Shown here in pieces: positions 7,952 through 15,667 of a stretch of 64,000 nucleotides of DNA. Position numbers and translations under genes: made by a program. Source of the stretch: Peribacillus frigoritolerans (GTDB lineage Bacteria; Bacillota; Bacilli; Bacillales; Bacillaceae). How positions within the stretch are numbered: the first letter of the stretch is position 1; each line of letters opens with the position of its first letter. The notes below the pieces were generated by a model, which saw only the letters and a program-made list of their open reading frames with translations, was not told the origin of the DNA and made no database searches. The stretch covers positions 62,001 through 126,000 of the forward strand of contig NZ_SMZY01000005.1 of NCBI RefSeq assembly GCF_004358755.1, read 5' to 3'.

Positions 7952-8822
7952 GCTGAAGAATCTTTCGAAAACGCTTGATGGAGAAAAAGTTCTTGATTCC
8001 ATCTCACTGAAGCTTGGCAAGGGAGAAATATTTGGATTACTTGGCCGGAATGGTTCAGGGAAAACAACGATTTTACGGTTGATTCAGCAAATTATTCTCC
8101 CGGATGAAGGTGAGATTTTGTTTGAGGGTGTCTCTATTAAAGAAAATCCTCTTATCAAACGAAAAGTCATTTTCGTGTCTGTTCAGAATCCTTTCTATGA
8201 CAGATACACATACAGGGAACTAGTGCGTATTCTAAAGCCGCTTTATCCTGATTTTGATGTGACCTACTCAAATGAACTGATCAACAGATACGCTATTCCT
8301 GAAACGAAAAAATACCGTGAGCTTTCAACAGGTTTGAAAAAACAGCTCGCCCTGATTCTTGCATTTGCGACCCGGCCTGCAGTGATTCTCCTTGATGAAC
8401 CGACAGACGGCATCGACGCTGTAACACGTCATGATCTCCTGCAGCTGATGATAGATGAAGTTGCAGAAAGGGAAACGGCTATTCTCATAACATCCCATCG
8501 GTTAGAAGATATTGAACGAATTAGCAGCCGCATTGGTTTTTTGGAAGGGAAATCTCTTACAAATGTGATGGAAATGGACGCAGTTAAAGAAGATTACATG
8601 AAAATTCAGGCTGTATTTGAAGAGGATGTTCATCTGAAAATCAGAAAACGGAACATCTCAATTCTAGATTATACGGGTGTCTTTTATACCCTTCTTCTAA
8701 AAAGAGATGACGAAGAGAGTCAGAATTGGCTGAGAGCACTGAATCCTAAAGTGTGGAATCAGCTTCCGGTCAATTTAGAAGAAGTATTTATCGCTAAGTT
8801 TGGAGGGAAGCGGAGATGGTAG
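7944..8822 (+). CDS. ytrB: YtrB, ABC transporter ATPase
   Basis: A 292-residue ABC ATPase with Walker A GLLGRNGSGKTT, a signature variant LSTGLKKQLAL, Walker B VILLDEPT and a H-loop His in ILITSHR. The signature lacks the usual SGGQ, as is common in YtrB/BcrA-type exporters. The extra C-terminal region (about 80 residues) is also usual for this subfamily. The ATG at 7944 is preceded by GAGGTGG inside ytrA. It overlaps ytrC by 7 nt. It probably pairs with the membrane protein encoded next. Confidence 0.92.
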   Translation: MIELKNLSKTLDGEKVLDSISLKLGKGEIFGLLGRNGSGKTTILRLIQQIILPDEGEILFEGVSIKENPLIKRKVIFVSVQNPFYDRYTYRELVRILKPLYPDFDVTYSNELINRYAIPETKKYRELSTGLKKQLALILAFATRPAVILLDEPTDGIDAVTRHDLLQLMIDEVAERETAILITSHRLEDIERISSRIGFLEGKSLTNVMEMDAVKEDYMKIQAVFEEDVHLKIRKRNISILDYTGVFYTLLLKRDDEESQNWLRALNPKVWNQLPVNLEEVFIAKFGGKRRW

Positions 8823-9805
8823 GAGGAGGTCTTTTTGAAAAAGAATTTAAGCAAGTAAGAACACTTTTTCTCTTCTTGTTTATATTTAATTCGTTCGCAT
8901 TGCCATTTGCCATTTGGTCACAGTATTCAAGTTATATGGAATTTTTGAAAAAGCATCCAACCTATACTCTGGAACCTTTTGTCATTCGATTTGGGGAAGA
9001 TCCGATTCTTTTCATCAGCACCTTATTTCTCTTTTTTATTGCTATTAATCAAATGGGAACAGAACGGGCTAAGGGAATAATGGATTTTACTTTAGCACTG
9101 CCGTATAAGAGGTCGAAAATATTCTTTGTGAAATGGATTTTAGCTATTGGAATAATCGTATTTTCTACACTCATTTCGCTGATTTTATCAGGCAGCTATA
9201 TCGAATGGCACGATATCGCTGTTTCAGAGCCTCTGCTTAATTATTATTTTATCTACTTTTCTTCCCTTACTATGTTTTATACTTTGACCTTGTCAGCAGG
9301 AGCACTTACCGGAACACCATTTGCGCAGGGGCTGACAGCAATCAGTGCTTCTGTTCTGCCGCTGCTGTTTACGTTTGTTATTGGGATGAATGTCGAGGCA
9401 TTCAGGATTGTTTCCTATCCAGAAATGGAAATGTTGTATGAAGCAGGGTTATTACTTACTCCGGCTCTTCAATTTTTCGGGGGGACGTTCTTTCGGGAGA
9501 CCGCATCCGCTTACAGGTACTATTTCGCCATTCCAGGCAGTATGGCGATCATTTTCTATCTTATTGGTTATATTTCGTTCATTAAGCATCCAAATGAGCG
9601 AAACGGCAATTTCTTTTTGTGGAAACAGCTGAATTTACCAGTTCAAATAATAGTTATTCTGCTCGGTGTGCTTGGTTTCAGTTCAATGGGATACGGTATC
9701 TCTAATGAAAGTTTTACAGGCTATATCTTAGGTGCCATTATTGGTGCAGCAGTCAGTATCATACTTGGCTATTACTTGATTTATAAAAAAACAAAGCAGT
9801 CATAG
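8816..9805 (+). CDS. ytrC: YtrC/YtrD-type ABC transporter membrane protein
   Basis: A 329-residue permease with about eight hydrophobic segments, including LFLFLFIFNSFALPFAIW near the start, FISTLFLFFIAINQ and later IIVILLGVLGF. The TERAKGIMDFTLALPYKR stretch is the usual cytosolic coupling segment of ABC-2 type exporters. B. subtilis has two paralogues here (ytrC and ytrD), whereas this locus has one, so the transporter may be a homodimer. Choosing C over D as the symbol is arbitrary. Confidence 0.85.
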   Translation: MVGGGLFEKEFKQVRTLFLFLFIFNSFALPFAIWSQYSSYMEFLKKHPTYTLEPFVIRFGEDPILFISTLFLFFIAINQMGTERAKGIMDFTLALPYKRSKIFFVKWILAIGIIVFSTLISLILSGSYIEWHDIAVSEPLLNYYFIYFSSLTMFYTLTLSAGALTGTPFAQGLTAISASVLPLLFTFVIGMNVEAFRIVSYPEMEMLYEAGLLLTPALQFFGGTFFRETASAYRYYFAIPGSMAIIFYLIGYISFIKHPNERNGNFFLWKQLNLPVQIIVILLGVLGFSSMGYGISNESFTGYILGAIIGAAVSIILGYYLIYKKTKQS

Positions 9806-9816
9806 GAGAGGGAAAC

Positions 9817-10515
9817 ATGATAAAAGTTGAACATTTAAGTCACTCCTTTAAGGTTGGGAAAAAAGGCAGTGAAAAAGAAATTCCGGTCTTAAAAGATGTA
9901 ACACTTGAAGTGAAAAAAGGGGAAATTGCATCGATAGTCGGCAGAAGCGGTTCCGGAAAATCGACTTTGCTGAATCTTGTATCCGGTTTTATTCCGCCGT
10001 CAGCCGGCAAGATCCTGGTAGACGGTACAGTTGTGACAGATTTCAATGAGAAGGAATGGGCTGAGTTCAGGTTAAACACTTTCGGGTTTATTTTTCAAAG
10101 CTTTCAGCTGATACCCAGCCTGACGACTTTTGAAAATATAGAACTTCCTTTGACATTAAAGGGCATACCTTCGTCTGAACGCAAAACAATCGTGACAGAG
10201 ATGCTTTATCGCATTGGACTGGAAAACCATTCATCCCATTATCCGAATGAACTTTCCGGAGGTCAGCAGCAGCGTGTTGGAATTGGCCGTGCTTTAATTA
10301 CTAATCCGGAAATCATCCTGGCTGATGAGCCGACAGGAAGCCTTGACAGTGAAACAGAAAAAGAGATTCTTCTGCTGATCAAAAAATTAAACGCTGAAAA
10401 AGGTATTACTTTTTTCATCATCACGCATGATGAGGAAGTAGCTGCCTACAGTGACCGCAGATTTGAGCTTCAAGATGGTGTTCTAAAGGAAGGAGTTGTT
10501 CCGGTTGAAATTTAA
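9817..10515 (+). CDS. ytrE: YtrE, MacB/LolD-type ABC ATPase
   Basis: A 232-residue ABC ATPase with all motifs intact: Walker A GRSGSGKST, Q-loop FQSFQL, signature LSGGQQQR, Walker B ILADEPTGSLD and H-loop ITHD. It belongs to the MacB/LolD class that works with single long permeases such as YtrF, which act by mechanotransmission instead of classic transport. The gene lies 11 bp after ytrC and overlaps the ytrF start. Confidence 0.93.
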   Translation: MIKVEHLSHSFKVGKKGSEKEIPVLKDVTLEVKKGEIASIVGRSGSGKSTLLNLVSGFIPPSAGKILVDGTVVTDFNEKEWAEFRLNTFGFIFQSFQLIPSLTTFENIELPLTLKGIPSSERKTIVTEMLYRIGLENHSSHYPNELSGGQQQRVGIGRALITNPEIILADEPTGSLDSETEKEILLLIKKLNAEKGITFFIITHDEEVAAYSDRRFELQDGVLKEGVVPVEI

Positions 10516-11839
10516 AGACCAGCTAAGCTTAGTGAAACGCAATATGAAGAAAAACCGGATGCGGGTATTTATGACCATCCTTGCTACAACGATAGGCTGC
10601 GCCTTTTTAATTGTCCTTGCGTCTGTTGGATTTGGCATGCAAAAAAGTATGCAGGAAGAGCTGTTAAGTGCACAAAAACTGAATGAAATTCAAATCAGCG
10701 GAAAAGAAACAGACGGCAAATATGAAGAGACTGGAGCGGCTCAGATAAATGAGCTTGAGAACATGAAGAATGTTGCAGCAGTAGTGAGAAGATCAGGTGT
10801 TTCTCCAACTGCTGAAAAAGCCGTTAAGCTTTCAGACAGGACATCTTATTCTGCGAACCCCATTCTCACAAATATGGAACAGGAGCTCAGAGGGAATTTA
10901 GAACTTGAAACTGGAAGTATTCCAAAAAATGATAATGAAGTAATTGTGGGCTATCACTTTGGGAAAGCCCTGCTTACTGAAGGAGAAAGAAAAACACAGA
11001 ATGAAATCGATCAAAATTCGGACTCAGCTCTAACACCGCCAGAAGGATACAGCGGGGAACTGATTGGGAAAGAAATAGTATTTTCAATGATCGAGCAAGT
11101 AGACGGGAAGTCTGCAGAAAAAAGCTGGAAGTTTAAAATCACAGGGATTGCAAAAGAGCCTGCAAGGGATTACATCGAAGATGCTTCTGTCTATATCAGT
11201 GAAAAATGGAAACCTGAAATGACTGCTTTTGCTGAGACGGCAGATGGAGCTTCAGAAATTGAAATGGCTGAGTATGATCATGTACTTGTTTATACAACAA
11301 GTATTGATCATGTAGAAGGAGTCACTGAAGCATTAAAAGAAAAGGATTATCTCGTGTATTCAATTACCGAAGAACTGGATAATTTGAATTTATTCTTTAA
11401 TGCATTTAAAGCAGGACTGATTTTCATTGGAACGGTAGCAGTCCTTATCGCCTCAATCGGAATTTTTAATACGATGACCATGGCTGTGACAGAACGAACA
11501 CAGGAAATTGGCATCATGAAAGCAATTGGTGCGCAGCCTAGTATAATTAGAAGAATATTCTTATTGGAAAGTGCATTTATTGGCATCCTTGGCGCATTGC
11601 TCGGAGTCGCGATTTCTTACGTAATCAGTTTGGCTGCTAATTTCGCTATCCCTCTCATCTTAGAATCGGTCTCAGAGGGAAGTATGGATGGAGTAGATTT
11701 TACCTTCTCTTCTATTCCGCTCAGCCTTGTCCTGATTGCGAGTGCGATCAGCGTGGGAGTAGCAGTTATCTCAGGCTTGAGACCTGCAGTGAAAGCAACT
11801 AACATTAATGTCCTTTCAGCATTGAGACGTGAACTATAA
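10505..11839 (+). CDS. ytrF: YtrF, MacB-like ABC permease with extracellular domain
   Basis: A 444-residue membrane protein with the MacB topology. One helix comes near the N-terminus (MRVFMTILATTIGCAFLIVLASVGFG). A large extracytoplasmic domain (about 40-290) follows, then three helices in the FtsX domain (AGLIFIGTVAVLIASIGIFNTM onwards). MTMAVTERTQEIGIMKAIGA is the conserved cytosolic FtsX loop. TTG at 10505 (MKFKDQ) is preferred because GGAAGGAG lies 10 nt upstream. It overlaps ytrE and is the last gene of the operon. Confidence 0.9.
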   Translation: MKFKDQLSLVKRNMKKNRMRVFMTILATTIGCAFLIVLASVGFGMQKSMQEELLSAQKLNEIQISGKETDGKYEETGAAQINELENMKNVAAVVRRSGVSPTAEKAVKLSDRTSYSANPILTNMEQELRGNLELETGSIPKNDNEVIVGYHFGKALLTEGERKTQNEIDQNSDSALTPPEGYSGELIGKEIVFSMIEQVDGKSAEKSWKFKITGIAKEPARDYIEDASVYISEKWKPEMTAFAETADGASEIEMAEYDHVLVYTTSIDHVEGVTEALKEKDYLVYSITEELDNLNLFFNAFKAGLIFIGTVAVLIASIGIFNTMTMAVTERTQEIGIMKAIGAQPSIIRRIFLLESAFIGILGALLGVAISYVISLAANFAIPLILESVSEGSMDGVDFTFSSIPLSLVLIASAISVGVAVISGLRPAVKATNINVLSALRREL

Positions 11840-11841
11840 CG

Positions 11842-11887
11842 AGAAGCAGGGAGTAAGCCCCCGAACCGTTATTCCTTTTCTGCTTCT
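11842..11887 (+). terminator. Weak hairpin after ytrF
   Basis: AGAAGCAG pairs with CTGCTTCT, with an inner GGAGTAA / TTATTCC pairing. The downstream T-run is short and broken, so this is only a possible terminator of the ytr operon. Confidence 0.4.
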
Positions 11888-11919
11888 TTGAACTGAACAG
11901 CGGATCCAGCATTTCTTTA

Positions 11920-11948
11920 TTGCATTCTTCTCTAAAAAAGACTACAAT
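11920..11948 (+). promoter_or_regulatory. Candidate yttB promoter
   Basis: TTGCAT at 11920-11925 and TACAAT at 11943-11948 have a 17-bp spacer. Transcription would begin at about 11955, just before the terminator hairpin in the yttB leader. Confidence 0.55.
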
Positions 11949-11963
11949 CTTCAATGGATTAAA

Positions 11964-12003
11964 AAAGACGCGAAGGCAAACTGATGCTTTCGTGCTTTTT
12001 TGT
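11964..12003 (+). terminator. Terminator or attenuator in the yttB leader
   Basis: CGAAGGCA pairs with TGCTTTCG (8 bp with one wobble, 6-nt loop). The stem can extend through an internal loop by pairing AAAAAAG with CTTTTTT. It ends in TTTTTT only 12 nt before the yttB ribosome site GAAGGAGG. It either ends ytrF transcripts or acts as a leader terminator for yttB. Confidence 0.75.
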
Positions 12004-12027
12004 GAGTTTTTTGAAGGAGGTTTTATC

Positions 12028-13218
12028 ATGCCGCGTTCTTTATGGCTACTGATTATTGGCATGCTGATCAATGTAACGGGATCATCGTTTCTATGGCCTT
12101 TAAATACGATTTATATTCATGATCATCTTGGCAAATCGTTAACCGTTGCCGGATTTGTTCTGATGTTAAACTCTGCTGCGAGTGTGGCGGGAAATCTGAT
12201 TGGCGGTGTTTTATTTGACCGTTTTGGAGGGTATCGATCAATCTTAAGCGGGATTATCCTTACGTTTGCAGCTATTTTAGGTCTGGTGTTTTTTCATGGC
12301 TGGCCATCATATATCGTCTTTTTGACACTTGCAGGTTTTGGATCCGGAATTGTGTTTCCTTCTATGTATGCACTCGCTGGAACTGTTTGGCCTGAGGGCG
12401 GCAGGAAGGCTTTTAATGCCATTTATGTCTCTCAAAATGCAGGAGTCGCTGTCGGAGCAGCACTTGGAGGATTAATTGCAGGGTATTCCTTTCAATATAT
12501 TTTCATTGCGAATGCAGCCTTGTATGCTGTTTTTTTCTTGCTTGCATGTTTCGGATATCGAAATATAGCTGCACGTCCAGCAGCACAAACATCGATCCTG
12601 CAGCAGTCATCTAAAGTGAGAAAAAATGATAAATTTACTGCCCTTATGATTCTTTGCTCAGGATATGCACTTTGCTGGGTGGCATATGTGCAGTGGCAAT
12701 CGACAATTGCTGCACATACTCAGGAGCTTGGCATTCCGCTTACCCAATACAGCTTAATATGGACCATCAACGGGGCATTAATTGTTTTTGCCCAGCCTTT
12801 AGTGAATACCTTTGTTAAGTATTTTGCGGAATCCATTAAAAAACAGATGATGATAGGATTTGTTATTTTTATCGTTTCGTTTGCAGTGGTTTCGTTTGCA
12901 GATGCGTTCAGCGGATTTATGGCTGCAATGATTATTTTGACAGTTGGAGAAATGCTTGTGTGGCCTGCAGTCCCAACGATAGCAAACGACCTTGCACCTA
13001 AGGGGAAAGAAGGTTTTTATCAGGGATTCGTCAACAGTACAGCGACAGGCGGAAGGATGATTGGTCCTCTCCTCGGCGGGGTTCTGGTAGATATGTACGG
13101 AATGAACATGCTTTTCCTCGTTTTGATAGGTTTGCTTTTCCTTGCAATGTTCACAACCTCAATCTACGATAAAAAAATGAAAGAACAGACTGTAAGTGAA
13201 CCAGTAATGAATTCATAA
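12028..13218 (+). CDS. yttB: YttB, MFS multidrug-efflux-type transporter
   Basis: A 396-residue major facilitator protein with 12 predicted helices. The first helix contains INVTGSSFLWPLNTIYIHDHLGKSL. The A-motif-like loop GGVLFDRFGGYRS follows helix 2, and GSGIVFPSMYALAG lies in the N-terminal half. The frame stays open 36 codons further upstream, but the ATG at 12028 with GAAGGAGG 8 nt before it is clearly the start. It lies next to the ytr operon as in B. subtilis. The substrate is unknown. Confidence 0.9.
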   Translation: MPRSLWLLIIGMLINVTGSSFLWPLNTIYIHDHLGKSLTVAGFVLMLNSAASVAGNLIGGVLFDRFGGYRSILSGIILTFAAILGLVFFHGWPSYIVFLTLAGFGSGIVFPSMYALAGTVWPEGGRKAFNAIYVSQNAGVAVGAALGGLIAGYSFQYIFIANAALYAVFFLLACFGYRNIAARPAAQTSILQQSSKVRKNDKFTALMILCSGYALCWVAYVQWQSTIAAHTQELGIPLTQYSLIWTINGALIVFAQPLVNTFVKYFAESIKKQMMIGFVIFIVSFAVVSFADAFSGFMAAMIILTVGEMLVWPAVPTIANDLAPKGKEGFYQGFVNSTATGGRMIGPLLGGVLVDMYGMNMLFLVLIGLLFLAMFTTSIYDKKMKEQTVSEPVMNS

Positions 13219-13221
13219 GGA

Positions 13222-13251
13222 GAGAAGCGCAAACAGGCGCTTCTCTTTTTT
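13222..13251 (+). terminator. Terminator of yttB
   Basis: A 9-bp perfect stem (GAGAAGCGC / GCGCTTCTC) with a 6-nt loop and a T-run, starting 4 bp after the stop. Confidence 0.9.
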
Positions 13252-13326
13252 AAATATAAGGAACGCAACCGTTTTCATATCTTTTGTGATACGATGATAA
13301 AAAAGGGTTAATGGGTGGGAGAAACC

Positions 13327-14694
13327 ATGTTCAATCAAAGCTTTCCATATGCAAAAGAGATTTTTGAAACCGTTATTGAAAATGCATTTGCCTGGATAGT
13401 GATTGTAGATGATAAAGGGAAAGTCATTTATATGAATGAAGACTATTGCAAATTTCTCGAGGTAGACCGCAATACCGTACAAGGACAGCACGTAACGGAT
13501 GTGATCGAAAATACAAGAATGCATCTGGTCGTTCAGACTGAAAAGGAAGAAATTGCAGATCTTCAATATATTAGAGGGAATTACATGATTGCCAACCGAA
13601 TTCCGATCTTTGCAAACGGGAAGATTGTCGGAGCGTTTGGGACCGTTATGTTCAGAGATACAAAAGAATGGAATGAAATGAACAGCCAAGTGAGGCATCA
13701 TTTATCATCTATTCAAAAATATCTTGATCAGCAGGAGCAGACGGGTGCGAAGTATACGTTAAATGATATTAAATCAAATTCGAGAAAAATTTTAGAATTA
13801 AAAGAAAAAGTAAAAGCCATTGCTGCAAGCGACAGCTCTGTTCTTTTAAGGGGCGAAAGCGGGACAGGAAAAGAATTATTTGCTCATAGCATTCATCAGC
13901 TGAGCCACCGCAATGATCAGCCATTTATTAAAGTAAACTGCGGGGCTATACCTCTGCATCTGCTTGAATCTGAACTCTTCGGCTACGAGGAAGGAGCGTT
14001 TACTGGGGCAAAAAAAGGCGGCAAGAAGGGGAAATTCCAGCTTGCAAATGGAGGAACCATTTTTCTTGATGAGATTGGAGATATGTCATTGCATATGCAG
14101 GTTAAGCTGCTTCGCGTGCTGCAGGAAAAGGAACTCGAGCCGGTTGGTTCCATAAAAAGCATTCCGCTGGATGTTCGGGTGATTGCGGCAACCAATCGTC
14201 CGCTTGAATTGATGATGAAAGAAAATCGCTTCCGGGAAGATCTCTATTACCGCATAAGTGTCATTCCGTTTAATATTCCGGCGCTTAGGGAGCGGATTGA
14301 AGATATAGAGATTCTGGTCAATCACTTCATGAAGAAGATTTCCCTGCGCACAGGCAAACGGATTATCGGCATTCATGAAGATGTGATGAATACCTTCTAT
14401 CAATATCATTGGCAAGGCAACATCCGAGAGCTTGAAAATGTCATAGAAGCGGCCATTCATCTGACTGATGATGTCATTATAGGAATTGAAGCCATTCCTG
14501 ACTACATCCGGAACATTCATTCCTTCGAAACGGAAGATATTACGTTAAAAGTGATGCTTGAAGAAACGGAAAAAAGAGTAATCATTGCTGCTTTAAAAAA
14601 ATGGAGCGGCGATAAGCAGAAAGCGGCTAAATCTTTGGGCATCAGTAAATCAAGCATGTATGAGAAAATACAAAAATATGAGCTGACGATATAG
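13327..14694 (+). CDS. Sigma-54-dependent activator, PAS-AAA+-Fis
   Basis: A 455-residue enhancer-binding protein. A PAS sensor domain occupies about residues 10-115 ([20 protein letters not shown]). The AAA+ domain runs from about 145 to 370, with Walker A GESGTGKE (176-183), the sigma-54-contacting loop GAFTGA (223-228) and Walker [12 protein letters not shown] (242-252). The C-terminal Fis-type helix-turn-helix includes [19 protein letters not shown]. The ATG at 13327, 5 nt after GGGAG, is preferred over a GTG at 13315. It lies just upstream of a near-perfect -24/-12 promoter for a ketone-body operon, so it almost certainly controls that operon. The PAS ligand is unknown. Confidence 0.93.
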   Translation: MFNQSFPYAKEIFETVIENAFAWIVIVDDKGKVIYMNEDYCKFLEVDRNTVQGQHVTDVIENTRMHLVVQTEKEEIADLQYIRGNYMIANRIPIFANGKIVGAFGTVMFRDTKEWNEMNSQVRHHLSSIQKYLDQQEQTGAKYTLNDIKSNSRKILELKEKVKAIAASDSSVLLRGESGTGKELFAHSIHQLSHRNDQPFIKVNCGAIPLHLLESELFGYEEGAFTGAKKGGKKGKFQLANGGTIFLDEIGDMSLHMQVKLLRVLQEKELEPVGSIKSIPLDVRVIAATNRPLELMMKENRFREDLYYRISVIPFNIPALRERIEDIEILVNHFMKKISLRTGKRIIGIHEDVMNTFYQYHWQGNIRELENVIEAAIHLTDDVIIGIEAIPDYIRNIHSFETEDITLKVMLEETEKRVIIAALKKWSGDKQKAAKSLGISKSSMYEKIQKYELTI

Positions 14695-14742
14695 TCCAGA
14701 ATTTCGGAATGGAGTCCGGAATTCTGGACTATTCCTTTTTCT
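14693..14742 (+). terminator. Terminator of the activator gene
   Basis: A 16-nt arm AGTCCAGAATTTCGGA pairs with TCCGGAATTCTGGACT (one wobble) around a 6-nt loop, followed by ATTCCTTTTTCTT. Its TTTCGGAA and TTCCGGAA sequences resemble the inverted repeat at 14796, so it could also serve as an activator-binding site. Confidence 0.8.
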
Positions 14743-14795
14743 TATACAGGCCATATCGCCTACTTCATATAAAACTTGTCCAAGTTCATTTTATT

Positions 14796-14811
14796 TTCCG
14801 AAAAATCGGAA
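14796..14811. promoter_or_regulatory. Candidate upstream activating sequence
   Basis: Inverted repeat TTCCGA-AAAA-TCGGAA lies 52 bp upstream of the -24 element. Similar half-sites occur in the terminator hairpin at about 14702-14725. This spacing and duplication are usual for enhancer-binding-protein sites. Confidence 0.55.
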
Positions 14812-14862
14812 TATTTAATGAATCTGTGAACAGTTTACTACTCTTTTTCTTCTTTTTTAAAG

Positions 14863-14880
14863 TTGGCACGCCTCTTGCAT
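14863..14880 (+). promoter_or_regulatory. Sigma-54 (-24/-12) promoter
   Basis: TTGGCACGCCTCTTGCAT matches the sigma-54 consensus TGGCAC-N5-TTGCA exactly, with the GG and GC doublets in the right spacing. It drives the decayed scoAB genes and then the permease and dehydrogenase. Confidence 0.92.
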
Positions 14881-14916
14881 ATATAATAGCGAGAACAAAG
14901 AAGGGAGGGTAAAAAC

Positions 14917-15164
14917 AATTCATCAACCTTTAGCGATGCCATTAAAGGAATAAAAGATGGATCAACGCTTATGGTCGACGGATTTGGTCTTTGTAACATT
15001 CCAGAAAATCTGCTGTTTGCTCTAGTAGAAACAGAAGTTAAGATTTTGACTGTGATCTCAAGCATTGCGGTGTAGATGATTTTGAGTCTTGGACTGCTTT
15101 TGAAAAATCGTTTATGTTCAGCGTCTTATTCAAGTTGTACAGCAAAAGAAGATTGAGAGATTGA
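14917..15164 (+). pseudogene. scoA: scoA remnant (3-oxoacid CoA-transferase subunit A)
   Basis: The N-terminal part of CoA-transferase subunit A is readable as FSDAIKGIKDGSTLMVDGFG and continues to the core VISS. The expected continuation is NNCGVDD. One base is missing near 15065: the first frame ends at TAG 15073, while the next frame reads CGVDDF and ends at 15164. After this the similarity stops, so roughly three quarters of the gene is deleted. No start codon follows the GGGAGGG ribosome site. The product cannot be functional. Confidence 0.88.
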
Positions 15165-15194
15165 CCGTTAAAAAGTGTAATGAAGGTGAAAAGG

Positions 15195-15656
15195 ATGACA
15201 GGAGAGAAGCATACACAGAGGGAAAAAATCGCAATAAGAGATGAACAGGGAATTGAAAGCGGTTACTATGTAAATTTGGGAATAGGTATGCCAAACCTTG
15301 TCGCAAGGAGGTGATCGGCTTCAGGCGATCCTGCAAACTGGATGATTCCCGGAAAAATGATTAAAGGCATGTGCGGCGCTATGGATCTTGTGCATGGTGC
15401 GAAAAAAATTGTTGTGATCATGGAGCATGTCTCTAAAAATTGAGCTCCCAAGATTGTAAAGGAATGCTCGCTTCCTCTTACCGGAAAAGGTGTAGTAAAC
15501 AGGATTATTACAGACCGGGCTGTTATAGACGTGACTGAGGATGGTCTGAAGCTTGCCCAGGTTTATGACGGTTATACTGTGGAAGAAATTCAGGCGGTGA
15601 CAGAGCCTGAACTGATTGTCAGTGAACATCTTTTAAAACAGAGACAGTTGGACTAG
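15195..15656 (+). pseudogene. scoB: scoB remnant (3-oxoacid CoA-transferase subunit B)
   Basis: An ATG with a GAAGGTGAAAAGG site opens a subunit-B frame with YYVNLGIGMPNLVA. It then jumps, after a TGA at 15312, straight to [15 protein letters not shown]. About 70 residues, including the usual catalytic-Glu region (SENGLLG), are missing. A second in-frame TGA occurs at 15441. The C-terminal part (SLPLTGKGVVNRIITDRAV) is well kept. The frame is constant, so the lesions are an internal deletion and nonsense changes. This is recent decay, not a distant homologue. Confidence 0.93.
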
Positions 15657-15667
15657 GGGGAATGTAA

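Noticed and set aside
11920-12027. N-terminal 36-codon extension of YttB
   Set aside because: It covers the promoter and terminator hairpin, and the internal ATG at 12028 has a perfect ribosome site.
13213-13701. Minus-strand 162-codon frame over the activator start
   Set aside because: It lies opposite the PAS domain of the sigma-54 activator and the yttB terminator, without a ribosome site or family match.
15297-15314. AAGGAGGTGATC as a real ribosome site restarting scoB
   Set aside because: The sequence is a perfect anti-16S match at the deletion junction, but no start codon in the scoB frame follows at a suitable distance.
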